Positions 47,131-59,925 of a DNA stretch of 64,000 nt are shown one piece after another. Source of the DNA: Amaranthus tricolor (lineage: Eukaryota > Streptophyta > Magnoliopsida > Caryophyllales > Amaranthaceae); NCBI RefSeq assembly GCF_026212465.1, contig NC_080049.1, positions 19,824,945 through 19,888,944 of the forward strand, in the 5' to 3' direction. The notes under the pieces are model-generated. The model was not told where the DNA came from. It worked only from the letters and a program-made list of their open reading frames with translations, and made no database searches. Each line of letters opens with the position of its first letter. Positions within the stretch are counted from its first letter, which is position 1. The position numbers were made by a program, and so were the translations under genes.

Positions 47131-50100
47131 TGTAACACCCCAAGATTTTCTGACGTCATTAATTAACATTTTAATGACTTTTGGGTATTTTATAATTATA
47201 TTAAATTAATTTTGAAGTAGTTTTAATAAATTCCTTTCTTATACAAATTTAAATATTAACACATATTTATATTAAAAATACAATTACGATTCTATATAAA
47301 GGGGTTCGAATCAAAATAATTATTTTATTTAAAATGTGTGAGCATACGGAGGTGAGTTCTTAATTGGTCCTCGCAAGAAGATGAATCTAGATAAATAAAT
47401 AACTAAATAAATAGTTAAATAATATAAAAGGATGTGTTAGGGTTGTGAGTACTCCTTCCCTCACTCACCAAAAACGTCACGCCTCTTCCTCCTCTCTTCT
47501 CTCTCTTCTCCCCTCTTTCTCACTGCTGAGCCACGAAACCACCAACCAGCAGCCCAGCCGCAGTAACAACCGGTCTCCCACAACACCACCGGTCTTCCCT
47601 CTCTCCTCCCTACTACGCAGCTGCTTCTTCCCCTTTAAACAGCCACGACAGCCTGCATTTGGTACGCGTGCTGCCAGCCACGGTGGCCAGTTTGGGGTTC
47701 TCTCTCCTGCCAGTTCAGTCCCGTGCCACCACTAGCACAACCTTAACTTACCGCTTTCCCCTTTTTGCTAGTTTTAACATTGTAAGCCATCTCTTTTATT
47801 CTCTAATTAATTTTCTAGTTTTAATTGGAGTTCTATTAAGTGTATTGAGTTTGATGTTGGTTTTGTGTTAATTTCATTGAATCTTTTTGTGGGTAAGAAT
47901 TTGATTGATGAATTGAACATGTTTATGACTTAGGGTTTGAAGTGTGATTGAAATTATGGGTTGCGTGTTGATTGTGTATTAGTTTCTTCGAATCTTAGTA
48001 TGGGTAGGAATTAAATATGTTATCTTTGAACACGAAACGATTAGGGCTTGGATTTAGAGATGAAACTACTAATAATGTGTGTTTTATACTATATTTTGGT
48101 GATGATTGATTAAATAACTTTAAAAGTTGTTTTAAGATTTGGTCAATTGGTTATTATTGTGAATAATTAGTAATGGTGATGATGTTAGTTGTATGAAAGT
48201 GATTTTGATTGATTAAATTGAGAATAATAGCTACAATTGTTGTGGATTGATTGTTGTGAATTACAAATACCCTTATTAGGTTGTTATTGAAGTTATAGAT
48301 ACATGATATTGGTAAGCCAAGAGCATAATGTCAACCTATCGTCGATGGTTGCTAAAGTTATTGGTCGTGTAGTTTTGATTATAGTTCTTAATAGCTTTGG
48401 AGAATGCAACAAATGATATCCCGATATGGTAACTCTAAGATTTGCCTTATCGTTATATTAATGTTATATTAAAATTATAAGATTTAGTTGTGATTATTTA
48501 TTTTTGGGTAACGCGAGCCGATATGCCCAAAATTAGTTAATGTAAAGAAACGATTCACACATACTTCTACTTTAAATTGATGGAAAGACTTATGTTGTGT
48601 TGAGTTAATGATTTTGACTTGTATTGAATGAGTTGTGTGCGTGCTAGAGTAATCGGAAACTCATGTTGAATAGGTGATAGCGGTTACTTTGGTATTTAGT
48701 TTGGTATGGCAAAGTAGTTAAGGGAACTTATTAGTTCTACTCATAAATTATATAGGTGCCCATTTCATAAGAGGAAAGTAGAGCCTTAGTTGGGTGAATT
48801 TGTGACTTTTGATCGTACAGTGACACATACAGGTACGTACACGCAGTAATAACCCTTATATGAAATTTTCTTTAAGAAATTATTGTTTATTTTGATAGTA
48901 TGCAATGTATCGAAACTATGAAGTACTAGTGAGTACACTTTATATGAAGAGCTATCGACTATGAACTCCTTACGCTTAGAATAGTTTAGAGAATGAGAGT
49001 GTTAATAGAAGGCGGGAACCACCCCCTTATTTATTAAAGAATTAGATTATGCCTTAATTGGAGTTATAATGACTCCATTATAGGTGAATTTTCATATTCT
49101 ATTGAGTGGCTCAGTGGGTTTTGGCGCGCTGCTATCCCAGGGCACTCATTAATAGTTGAGAGTGGAAGTTATTCCCATCTGATAAGGTACTAGATTTTGA
49201 TTAGCTGGCGTGACTCAACTGGATTATGTCCGGTTGATTTATTAGTCCCCTAGGTGAGGTTCGACGGGACCACCGTAAGGGGGTTATGAGCATGCTTGGG
49301 TCATTGGGCGCCGGATGGCCGATACCGCCCCTTGACCGAGGTGTTACCATGCGGTCCTTGCAAACCCTAATATGGTGGCCTCTTCACTGGTTGAGTACCC
49401 CAATGTGTTATTTTTTTTCCCAAAGGTAGGACCCGAGAGGGTCAGCTGGAGGGGGCATGAGCTCGTACTTTGCCATGGGCGCCGGATGGCCGATAACGCC
49501 CTTGGCCGTGTCACTATGCCAGGAAGTAGAGAAAGATCCACTGATAGAAAGTTATTCAGTGATAGAAAATTTATTCATTGATCGAAAGTTATTTAATGAT
49601 AGAAGGTTCATTATTTGATAGAAAGTTTATACATTGATAGAAAGTTTACTTTTTGATAGAATATTTACTCATTGATAAAACATCTACTTCTTGATAGAGT
49701 AGTTTATGCTAGTAAGAAGTGTGCCTAAGTTAAGTTACTTCAAGGGTAATACAGACTATGATCACACTTACCTTAAGATAGACAAGCTCTATAAGGTCAT
49801 GTGTTAGATATTCTGTTAATGTCTTGGTCGAATTGATACTACACGTGTTTTGCAAGAGTTTATGTTTGAAAAGAGGAGCGTGAAGACCTGCATTCTACCC
49901 AAGAACACATGGTTCGGGTTGGAAAGCACGTAATGAAATTAAGAGGTATAAGTGGCCGATAAACGATAACTATCTGTGCTTGTGTTTTATGAAATCATCT
50001 TATATTGTTTTATGATATAATGCTATCTAGTAGTTTGCCTCATTATATTTGATGCTAGTTACTGACGTGTATGTGTTTGTGTTTATGTTTGATTGTTGAT

Positions 50101-50718
50101 GACTTTCTATGATTGTCCTGCTATGACACATTGGCCTTTTGTCTAATGTCGAGCAGCAGGGGGATCATAGACAGGCGTAACAGGTATTGGGGCTTCTTTT
50201 ACATTGCATTGGGGAGAGTGATGAGGGCGAAGCATAACCTGTGTCATACCGCTATCTTTCGATTTTGTAGCTCTGGTTATCTTTTGTAAACTTTGGTTGT
50301 ATATGTTTTGTTATGAGGCCTTTTGTCCTCCCTCGTATGTTTGTATTTTCGCTGCGAAGTTTATAACTCTGTATGGTTTTAAGGAGTTAAGTCTTTCAAA
50401 ATGCAAACATTGACACTAGAACCACGATCCATGTTTGGCATGTTGATTTGAGAAGCCGGCGACGGATCATTCCGCCGTGACATAGTTTTGATAGGCCGTT
50501 AGTGCCTTTACTTTATTAGCTTCTTATTAACTTTTGTTTTTCTACAAAGGCGCACAGTTCTAAGGTAGATGCTGCCAAAATTTCCACTCACCTTTTCAAA
50601 GTTAATATTTAACGTTTATCTAAATTCTATTCCTTTTTCTTTTATGTAACACCCGAATTTCCTCCCGTCCTTTACGGTTTTGGTTTCGTTAAGGGTTCGA
50701 AAATTCTGGGGTGTTACA
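47131..50718 (+). repeat. Gypsy 3' LTR (about 3.6 kb)
   Basis: Starts TGTAACACCCCAAGATTTTC directly after the polypurine tract and ends GGGTGTTACA. It holds a C/T-rich leader-like part (47445-47760) whose 96-codon frame is not a convincing gene, a duplicated GGGCGCCGGATGGCCGATA motif (49307 and 49478), and short tandem units of the form TTGATAGAAAGTTTA (49540-49700). Confidence 0.7.
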
Positions 50719-50723
50719 TAAGT

Positions 50724-51179
50724 ATAGGTCTTATGAGGCATCTATTTAAGACATAATTTGCTGTGTTAACAGCTTCGGCCCAATAATGTTTGGCTACTCC
50801 ATTCTTAATAAGCATTGTCCTAGCCATTTCCTCTAAAGTACGATTTTTCCTTTCAACCACGCCATTTTGTTGGGGTGTTCTAGGAGCTGAAAAGTTATAG
50901 GTTATACTGTATTTTTCACAAAAGGAATTAAAGCCTAGTTGATCAAACTCTCTTCCATGATCACTTCTAATCGAGACTATTGGAAGATTCAGCTGAGTTT
51001 ACATTTCTTTACAACGTCTTGAGAATGGTTTCAAGGTTTCACTTTTATCCTTAAAAAATATCAACCAGCGTAAATCTAGAATAATCATCAACTATAACTA
51101 AAATGTAAGATTTACCTCTTATGATCCGTACACGCATTGGACCACATAGATCAATATGTAAAAGTTCACATGGTGTTGA
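50724..51179 (-). pseudogene. Element B integrase core
   Basis: Minus-strand segment between two gypsy-type insertions. It reads CELLHIDLCGPMRVRIIRG and [11 protein letters not shown] (first Asp region), then RSDHGREFDQLGF (second Asp) and [20 protein letters not shown] (Glu), in shifting frames with stops. These are the three catalytic regions of a copia integrase. Confidence 0.85.
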
Positions 51180-51184
51180 AGTAC

Positions 51185-54078
51185 TGTAACACCCCGTCCC
51201 ATGAATACCTGTAATTACTAATGCGGAAGCACACTACGGGACAGTGCATTACGTTGACACAGAAGTAAAGACGGAAAAGGGAGTAAAATATTATAAACTA
51301 ATCAACATTATAAACATATGGCTAAAAAGTTGACCTAGGAAATTATGTACTAAAAGTTTTAACTCCAAAAAGGAAACGTGAGGCAGAATAACCTCAGATA
51401 GGTAAGTAAAATGAGGGTTGTTTAAAACTTCTTCTACTTGTTCAAAACACATGCAACACTAGATTAAAACTTCAGTGGCAAGGCTCTAAGCTCTCAAAAT
51501 GTTGCCCAACGCCCGTTTGACAAATATATAAGCATATCATTCATAATCTTCACTTGAAAATATTAACAACGGTCCATAGTCAGTGGGGAGTAACTAGCAG
51601 TCCTTCTAAGATAATATCTAACATATAACGTAGAAGTATAACTGTGTTCATAGAATGCTACATCAATAGTTCAACACATAAATTCATTTTAATCCATATA
51701 ATAAAATATTCTACTGTAAACATGCGCTGCATAACAGTATCCAATGTAATCATATGCAAGCAAAAAAGTATAAGCTGTAAAATCACACATTAATTATAGC
51801 AGAGGAACAGACGCCAGTATTACACGTAGTATTACTTCTCAAGCTTTGCCAGGATTACAATCCCTCAGTTAGCGTACTAAATGTGTCCAAGAATGGCCAA
51901 ACTCCCGCTATTAACATTCCATACCGAATGCAATAATCGGACGACAACAACCACTTAAGGATATGGTACTCCATACCGAGTACACTAACACACTCCATAC
52001 CGAGTGTGTGGGGCCCTATAATATCACTATTCCATACCGAATGGTGGTGGCATTTGTCTCACCAATCAACCGCAGTATAAGGGTTTTCCTCTCTATACAT
52101 GTATCACATATAATAATGACATCATGAAGTATTTGGCAACCAATTCATACTTCATGCCATCCAGGTGAAATAACTCTCATGCATCATAAGATATCCATAA
52201 TATATTATATCAAAATAAACATGAAGCATAAATATCCTCAAAAAAAATAAGGTTAACAACCATTTTGCATTAAAAAGGGTGGCTTAGTTTAATCCCTTCT
52301 TTTGTGGATTCCTTCAGATTTTTACCAAACTTTCAAAGGTCATAACTTCCTATTTAGAGCTTCAAATTAAGAAAGTTTTGAGCCTAAATTGGTTAACTTT
52401 TTATAAAATTTACCTTTCATTAAGGAAGCATTTATCGATTCTAAGTCCATAATTGGGAAAAACACTAAACATAACAACTTATCCTAAAAACAGAATTGCT
52501 CTGTCTAGTGTATTACGAACGCCATAACTCAAAGTATACAACTCCAATTCAAGTGATTCTTGAACCTAAATTCAATTGCTTTAAAAGACCTACAAGTTTT
52601 ATTTGAAAATTTTAAGCTAATTCTGTCCCTAACTAAGTCAAATATGCTAAAACATTAAGGATCTTATTTTTAAACTAATATTCTAAAAACAGAACACTTG
52701 CTACTCAACGAAGTGAAGTTACGTCATGTTCTTAGGCTCATTAGGAACCCTAAATGAGCTTATTTGAATATGATTTTTGATATGTTTTAGGCCTATATTT
52801 AATCTTTCCAAAAAATCAAGAAAAACGAAATTTGGGTTAGTATATTAGTCTCTAAGTCTAATTTATTAACAATAGGTAAAACCGACTTTTCAGATTGCAC
52901 ATTTCTACAAATCCAATTAAAAAGACCACTTATAAAATTGCCCAAATCATGAAATTTGGACTCAATCAAATTAACATAAGTAGGAGTGTTATGTCCAAAT
53001 TTGAACTTCATTAGAGCAGTATAACAAGTCCTTTAAGTTTGATTAATTCAAGGCATGAACATGTTACCTTAACAGAAAACACTGAAAACAGGACGTTAAT
53101 ATAAAAATAATTATAAATACTTACAAAAATACCCATATTACGAATTTAACATGTAATATCAAAAATTTCATTAGGCGTAATATTTAAAAAGAAAGAAGCT
53201 AAAATAATTTCTTAAGTATCCTAAATAGTCTCAACATACTCGAAAGGTCACAGCATGTACCTGGTTTGGTCTTTGCTCAATTTCACCCATTTTTAAGGCA
53301 TGAGACTTGGATTAAATCATTTTGTACATGCTGTATATGAAAAATAATAACTTAGAATGGGTGCTAATTACCTTAATTCGTGAGTTAAATCCACCAAAGG
53401 TTTGAAGAAACCACTCGCCAACACACGTCCTGCCAGTCGTGTTGTTGTTGTCCCCTTTGCTTGTGTTCTTTGGTGATCTTTGGTGCAAGGTTTGAAGGAA
53501 TTTCTTGCTTGAGTATGTAGAGTGAAGTTTTCAGAGTAGTGGGCAGCCTTTAGCTTTCTTAATTAAGAAGGATGAAAAGCTAATTTAAGGGGAATGATAA
53601 GGATGTGCCACCAGCTCAAAGAAGAAGCAAAGGAGGTGACTTTGCTTAGCCTTGAAGTTCTCTCTTATGTTCATGCCACATACCCTAGCTTAGGTGGATT
53701 GGTGTCACGTATTGACATGCTTGCTTAGTAGGGAAGGCTAATAAGAACATAAGAAGGTCGTTTTGTAGGCTTAAAACACGAGACATGAAGAATTAGAAAT
53801 TAAAGGATCATAGTTGTGTACATTGTTGTACATTGAGGTGCTTGCTTACCTTAGCTAACTTGAAAAAGTGTAATTATGCCTACATTGCATAATTTTGGAC
53901 ATGAGTGGGGTTAAGCAAGCTCGTTTTTAGGAATCGAATTAAATTTACTCGGGGGAAAATTTCCTTATAAACTTAATCGTTTCTAAGCTTCTTGTTCTAA
54001 TTAAAATTAGAACGTTAATGCCTTCATTTCCAAGGGTATTAACCTTAATTATGTGGTACTAGTTTCTTGGGTGTTACA
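51185..54078 (-). repeat. Gypsy-type solo LTR (2.9 kb)
   Basis: TGTAACACCCCGTCCC on the left and GGGTGTTACA on the right, with perfect AGTAC duplications (51180-51184 and 54079-54083). No primer site, polypurine tract or coding region inside, so it is a solo LTR. Orientation is judged minus, because on that strand it ends GGGACGGGGTGTTACA and has a leader-like segment near 53400-53550. It contains several CCATACCGAGT/CCATACCGAAT units (51920-52040). Confidence 0.8.
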
Positions 54079-54083
54079 AGTAC

Positions 54084-56475
54084 TTACCATTTTCTTCGGT
54101 TTAAATGAACTTCTTACTTGTTTTCCTCTAATGCATGCGCCACATGTAGGACTGTGTTTGTAGTCAAGAGTTGGAAGTCCCTTAACCAGATCTTTACTTA
54201 CTGATTCATGCCTGGGTATGAGTATTGATGTGACCAAGAAGTCTATGCCATAGTTTTGGATCATCTGTCACAGCCTTCAAGCAATTGAAATTTTGAGCTG
54301 CAATTTCGTTAGTACTCAAAGCATAAACATTATCATGTCTAACGGTGGTAATAAATGTATCTCCAGTGTTAGGGTTTTTTACAACACATTTTTCCTTATC
54401 AAAGATCACTTCATTACCTTTATCACATAGTTGAGACACACTTAGCAAATTAAATTTTAGACCTTCAACCAAATAGACATTATCAATAATTTTAGAGGGA
54501 TTCTTACCAACTTTGCCAACACCAAGAATTTTGCATTTACCTTTGTCGCCTAGGGTGATCGAGCCATTGCACCTTTCTTTAATTTCAAAAAATAAAGAAA
54601 CTTTACCACTCATATGTCTCGAGCATCCACTATCTAAGATCCACTTTTGCTTTTCCTACAAAACAAAAAATAATCTTTCTCAACTTTACTTAGCTAACCA
54701 AGTGACAAATTTGGGACCATATTCGGGGTAGACCATGTTAGGTGGTCTTGTCCCTTTAGGAACCCATATTTTCTTTATCTGTCCACGTAATTCAAAAGGA
54801 AAGAATTTCTTAATAATATAATTGTCCTTACGTTTGTAGGGACATGCAAACCTAATATGTCCTTCTTTACAACATAATGAGCAAGTAGGTGTGCGTCTAT
54901 GTTTGTATGCGCTCTTAACAAATGTGGTTTTACTCTTATAGTTATGTGTGACATTATTATAACATATACCACGTTTATCATTGAATCCTTTTTGACGTGT
55001 AAGAATTTTAGTAAATTTGGTTTCGGAGTCATTTAGCTTTGTTAATGCCTGTAAATTTTTCTCGGACTCATGTTTCAGAGTCTTGAGCTTGGATTCAAGA
55101 TCATTTTTTTCATTCTTAAGATCAATGAGCTTTTATGTTTGGCTAAGATTCTTTTCTTTCAAGACTTTGATAGTCTCTTCAAATTTTACTGTTTCAACCT
55201 TTAGCGATTCTTTTTTCTTTTTAAGGTCTTCACAACCTTCGGCATAGTGACGAATTCTATTTTCTAGATTGTTTTTCTCATCTTTTAAGATCTTTTCAAT
55301 TTGAAACATATCAAAGACATCTTTAACTAATTCTTCTTTAGAACAAGAGTTAAGAAATTCAAGTACCTCCTTATGATTTTGATCTAGATCATCATCTTTA
55401 TCATCATTGGCCATAAGACATAAGTGAGTTTGATCATCTTCATTTTCAGATTCGGTTAATCCTTCGGAATCACTCCACGTAGCAACCATTGCTTGTTTTA
55501 TCTTGTTTTTCTTGTAAGATTCCCTTTTCTTCTTAGGGCATTCCTTTACAAGATGTTCTATAGATCCACACTCAAAACAAGCAAGTTTGTTAGTCTTAGA
55601 ATTAGAGTTAGAGTTTGAAGATTTACTTTGTTTCTAGATTTAAATTTCTTAAATCTTTTGCGCATCTTCATGATTCCTTCTAGACCTCTTGTGATCAAGG
55701 CTAAAGGATCTTCCTCATCATCACTTTCTTCATCATCGCTTGAGGATTCATTATGTTTCTTTACCTTTAGAGCAAGATTCTTTATGGATGGTGTTACATC
55801 ACTTTCTCCATCATCATGTAGAGTAAGTTCATGAGTTGTGAGTTTTCCAAGAAGATCATCTAGTGATAAAACTCTCAAGTCTTGAGCTTCTTTAATGGCG
55901 GTGACTTTTGGACCTCATTTGGATCTTGGAAGACACCTCAAGACCTTCTTGACCTTTTCTGCATTAGTAAAAGTTTTGCCAAAAGAGTTTAAACTGTTAG
56001 TAATTAATGTAAAACGAGTAAACATTTCATTAATATTCTCATCCTTTTTCATCTTGAACATTTCGTATTGATGCATGAGCATGTTGATCTTTGTCTCCTT
56101 TACTTGACTTGTTCCTTCATATGTCACAACCAACTTATCCCATATTTCCTTAGCACTTGTGCATGATGAAACTCTATTGAACTCAGTACCATTCAAAGCA
56201 CAACATAATTGATTCATTGACCTATAGTTTTTGAAAACGGATTCTAAATCACTTTGTGAGTAATCGGATTCGGATTTAACCACATCATTTCCTTGAGCGT
56301 CCTTTTTCATGGGTACCTTACGTCCTTTAGTTATTATGTCCCAAAGTTCCATATCTTAATCAATCACAAACATCTTCATCAAAGTTTTCCAATGAAAGAA
56401 ATTTGTTCCACAAAACAAAGGAGGCCTAGAGCACGAACGACCTTGAGCAAACAACCCTTCTGCTATCGGATCCAT
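54084..56475 (-). pseudogene. Element B gag, protease and start of integrase
   Basis: ATG 56475 gives MDPIAEGLFAQGRSCSRPPL, soon interrupted by TAA near 56358. UBN2 gag domain follows (CTSAKEIWDKLVVTYEGTSQ, EMFTRFTLITNSLNSFG), with a TGA near 55915 at a conserved Trp. An acidic stretch and two zinc knuckles come next: CFECGSIEHLVKEC near 55570 and CSLCCKEGHIRFAC near 54880, separated by a long charged coiled coil (55133-55489). The protease motif is WILDSGCSRHMSG near 54620. The integrase zinc region (LWHRLLGH, CGACIRGKQ) runs to the solo-LTR insertion. There are multiple frameshifts. Confidence 0.88.
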
Positions 56476-56507
56476 CACAAAATATTAATCTTTATATGTG
56501 AAACTCA

Positions 56508-56521
56508 GCTCTGATACCAAT
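56508..56521 (-). other. Element B primer-binding site
   Basis: On the minus strand ATTGGTATCAGAGC directly follows the LTR end TTCA: the standard plant copia site complementary to initiator tRNA-Met, unmutated. Confidence 0.92.
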
Positions 56522-56873
56522 TGAATGTTGATAGAAGGTCGAATACTCTCTAGAAGGGGGTGAATAGAGAGTATGGGCGTTTAAAATTTTTGTCTGGAAG
56601 GTTATCTTAAGAGATTAAGTAACCTTTCAAAATTGTATTCTGGGACAGTTTTAGGTCGATTTGTAAAACTATAACGTATGTGCGGAAAATAAACTTAAAC
56701 AATAACACACGATATATTAACGAGGTTTAGTTCTAAACAACCTACTCCCCGCTTATGAGTTCTCTTCCAACCCGTAGGATTCAACGCCTTTTATTAATCG
56801 ACTTTAAGACAAACTAGGACATCTCTCTATCTTCTCTCACCACGTTCTTCCCCTTGAAGAACGTCTTACAATT
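56522..56873 (-). repeat. Element B 5' LTR, partial
   Basis: Plus-strand TGAATGTTGATAGAAGG onward matches 32430-32780. It stops at the family-C insertion at 56874. The missing ~1.1 kb should lie beyond the right edge of the window. Confidence 0.85.
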
Positions 56874-57414
56874 TTTTGGACCTCTTGAGTTTTGATGATG
56901 ACTACACTTTATTTAAACAAATATGTTTTTTGAGATTGTGTGCAGGTCGATATCCGGTCGTGATTATCATCGTTGATAGTACCTATGACTTGGTTCATGA
57001 AAATGTACGTGTCAAAAGGATCCGAAAGATGTTAAGTATATCGCTTGGGATGTAAAATGGAGACAGTAGGTCTACTGTTCTCAAGTTGGATGTTTTAGCA
57101 AAACTGGAATTCAGAGACAGCGCACTGTTCCTGAGCTGAAGTCAGCCTACGTTAACTGGAAATTCTGGTTATTTATTTTTAATTATTCTTTTTAGTTAAA
57201 ATATTAAATAAAGTTAATTTGTTGTAATTATAATTTATTAAAATTAATTGGCAAAGTATTTTTAAGAACCAACGTTTTCTCTTCTAAGAGCCGAAGATAA
57301 CCGGTTCCTATAATTAGTTAGCAAGTAACCATCCCTATTTTTAGTAAGCATAACCGTTTCTAAAATTAGCATAAAGTTCCAGCAGTTATTACTACAACAG
57401 CATAAAGTTCCTAC

Positions 57415-57608
57415 AGGTTCTCTAAACTCCATCGTCTCTAAGCTCAATGACCTCTAGTCTCAATTTTTTTGCCTTTCAACACGAAACTCGTGTCTCACTT
57501 GCCTTAATTGTTGATCAGCTCATCTAGATGGAGAACCGTCTTGGTGCCAAGCAGGACACAGTTGAAGTGCAGACTGAGTTCATAAACGAAGATGAGACTG
57601 CTCCCTGA
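57415..57608 (+). pseudogene. C2 extra-gene tail
   Basis: Reads VDQLI, stop, MENRLGAKQDTVEVQTEFIN and ends before TGA at 57606. It matches the end of the C1 extra gene (DQLTQMEASLGAKLDTVEVQTEF near 10460). Only the last ~60 residues remain. Confidence 0.75.
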
Positions 57609-58408
57609 TTCCTCTTCCTATACCATTTTATAATTTGTTGGCCCTACTATCAACCAGTTAAATTTATCAAACATTTTTTTTCTTTTCTTGTTTGTACTAT
57701 CTGGGGTACAAAGTTGTATTTCTTTTGTTGACACAGCTACTACAATTTCTTTATTTTATATTGGTCTGTGATGTTATAATATGTGCATATCTGGATTGCA
57801 TTACATGGTGTTTGCCTTTATTTACTGTTTCTAATCTTCTTCAATGGCAATATCTATATGATTTGCGCTGTGGTTTGACTATCCCACTTCTTTTTGATTG
57901 ATGACAAAAGGGGGAAGAAGTATGCACAAACTTAAGAGAAGTTGTGAATACTACAGTTTCCATATCTTGATTGATTTATATTGCTCTGATAATGGAAGTC
58001 ATATTGCTCTGATAATAGAAGTTATTTGATGAATTGTTGCTCTGATGACTCTGATGATGAACTGTTCTAATAATTGTTTTGAATGTTCTGTTGATAGGAG
58101 TATAAGATATATGCTCTGACTATATGATTAATTGTTCTGCTTTCAAAGTTATTACATTTGAAATACTTAGTGATTTATGTTAACTATTTTTGGAAACTAT
58201 TTAAAAACATATATTTTATATTGTGTTTTTATATACTATATGGAGTAAACTGTGTTGCTATGATTGCTTGGTAAATTATATTGTAACGAGTTAATTTACT
58301 AAGTTATGTAGAGTTGTTTTAATCTCTGACATGCTCTATAATATTGGTTTTACTCTAAATTTATTTTAAGTTTGTTTAAAAGTTTGTCATCATCAAAAAG
58401 GGGGAATT
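57609..58408 (+). other. C2 3' untranslated region
   Basis: Non-coding, with an upstream polypurine tract ACAAAAGGGGGAAGAAG near 57903 and the LTR-proximal tract at 58394-58408. Confidence 0.6.
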
Positions 58409-59857
58409 TGTTGGACCTCTTGAGTTTTGATGATGACTACACTTTATTTAAACAAATATGCTTGTAGAGATTATGTGCAGGTCGATATCCGGTCGTGATT
58501 ATGATCGTTGATAGTACCTATGACTTGGTTCATGGAAATTTACGTGACAAAAGGATCCGAAAGATGTTAGAAGAAGTATATCTCTTGGGATGTAAAATGG
58601 AGACAGCAGGTCTACTGTTCGCAGGTTGGATGTTCTAGCAAAACTGGAATTCAGAGACAGCGCACTGTTCCTGAGCTGACGTCAGCCTACGTTAACCGGA
58701 AATTCTGGTTATTTATTTTAAATTATTATTTTTAGTTAATGTATTAAATAATGTTAATTTGTTGCAATTATAATTTATTAAAATTAATTGGCAAAGTTTT
58801 TTTAAGAACCAACGTTTTAATTAAAAATTCTTTTTTGGACTTGTATTTAGTAAATAATGGAATTTACTAAATATAGGTATAACAGTTGTTTTCTCTTCTA
58901 AGAGCCTAAGATAACCGGTTCCTATAATTAGTTAGCAAGTAACCATCCCTATTTTTAGTAAGCCTAACCGTTTCTATAATTAGCATAAAGTTCCAGCAGT
59001 TATTACTGGAACAGGAACTGCTGTTGAAGAAACTGCTGATAAGGGAACTGCTGCTTAAGGGAACAGAACCTATTATTAGTAAATGGGAACAACGGTTATT
59101 GTTATTATAACCGTGTACTTGATTTAATCAAGTTTTATGCCTACTTTAAGGAGATAACCGTTTGTTAGTTTAAATCCACATTATTCCCATGATTATTTTG
59201 GATAAGGAATAATGGATTGGAATATTCCATTTTAACTAGGGATTTTAGCTCTATAAATAAGAGATTCGGTTGTTCCTCAAAACTTTCCTTAGTATGAGCC
59301 ATTAAATCATACGTAATTTTGGGAGAATTGTTACAAGAAAATTTTGTTTTAAAAATGCCAATTAATTTATAATATTTTCTTGTGCAACTTATTGATTTTA
59401 TTTTTAGAGAATTTTTATCCTTTTTGTAAGGGTTTTTGAGAGTATTTGTAATTAGACTCGGGTAAGTCTAAGGGGGAATTTGATAGCTTTTAGTGAAGCT
59501 AGTATGGAGTTTAGATTTTAGTGAAGCTAAGTTTGTTGCGTTGAGTAAAGCAATTTGAGAGAGAAGTTAACCTAGTTGATGCGCTTCGAGTGAAGTAAGA
59601 TGTTTAATGTAATTGTAACGAGTTGCCTTAAACATAGTGGAGAATTTAGAAATCCCCAGGGGTCGTGGTTTTTCCTTCTATTTAGGCCTAGAAGGTTTCC
59701 ACGTAAAAATCGTTTGTCTCTTTTTATTATTTTGCTCTAAGTTTAAGCTTTATTTATTTTATTCAATTCCGCAAAAACAGGGCAAAAACGCTTAAACTAG
59801 TAACAACAACAATTCGCCCCCCTCTTGTTGTTGTTCCCGTTCCTAATTGAGTCTGCA
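58409..59857 (+). repeat. Family-C LTR shared by C2 and C3
   Basis: A 1449-bp LTR from TGTTGGACCTCTTGAG to GTCTGCA. It has a polypurine tract on its left (as a 3' LTR) and a primer site on its right (as a 5' LTR), so it belongs to both neighbours. TATA-like CTCTATAAATAAG near 59250. Confidence 0.9.
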
Positions 59858-59872
59858 ATTGGTATGAGAGCC
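59858..59872 (+). other. C3 primer-binding site
   Basis: ATTGGTATGAGAGCC directly after the LTR end CA, a one-base variant of the tRNA-Met site. Confidence 0.85.
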
Positions 59873-59925
59873 CTGTTCCCAGTAGATCAGGAAACCCTGA
59901 GGGTAGAATCTTGGTGTTCCCAAAA

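Larger units (their letters stand above)
42684..50718 (+). mobile_element. Ty3/gypsy-type LTR element with collapsed 5' LTR
   Basis: An 8035-bp insertion into integrase of element B with perfect TAAGT duplications (42679-42683 and 50719-50723). TGTAACACCC/GGGTGTTACA ends are typical of plant gypsy (Tekay/Del-like) LTRs. A primer-site-like GGTTACCAGAGCC follows the left end, and a gypsy-type 3' end (GGGGACGAAACTCCTTTTAA, then GGGGGG) precedes a second TGTAACACCCC at 47131. No gag or pol could be recognised in the 4.4-kb interior, so it is non-autonomous or decayed beyond recognition. Confidence 0.8.
32430..56873 (-). mobile_element. Ty1/copia element B (family A), minus strand, heavily interrupted
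   Basis: Read on the minus strand: 5' LTR (56522-56873, cut by family-C insertion), primer site, gag, protease, integrase, RT, RNase H, extra gene, polypurine tract, 3' LTR (32430-33893). Without the insertions at 35479-39411, 42684-50718 and 51185-54078 the internal part is about 7.8 kb. The rest of the 5' LTR should lie beyond the window, after element C3. Gene order is copia. The extra 3' gene resembles SIRE-type organisation. Confidence 0.88.
56874..58408 (+). mobile_element. Family-C element C2, internally deleted
   Basis: Begins with a family-C LTR (TTTTGGACCTCTTGAG, TG changed to TT) that matches the LTR at 58409 up to about 57402. It lacks ~80 bp near 57280 (between two GTTTT repeats). 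Sequence then jumps to the tail of the family-C extra gene, a 3' non-coding region and the polypurine tract AAAAAGGGGGAATT before 58409. Gag and pol are absent. Confidence 0.8.

Noticed and set aside
47445..47735. 96-codon frame with Ser/Pro-rich product
   Set aside because: It lies in the leader-like region of the gypsy LTR, has no domain, and its composition follows the local C/T-rich DNA.
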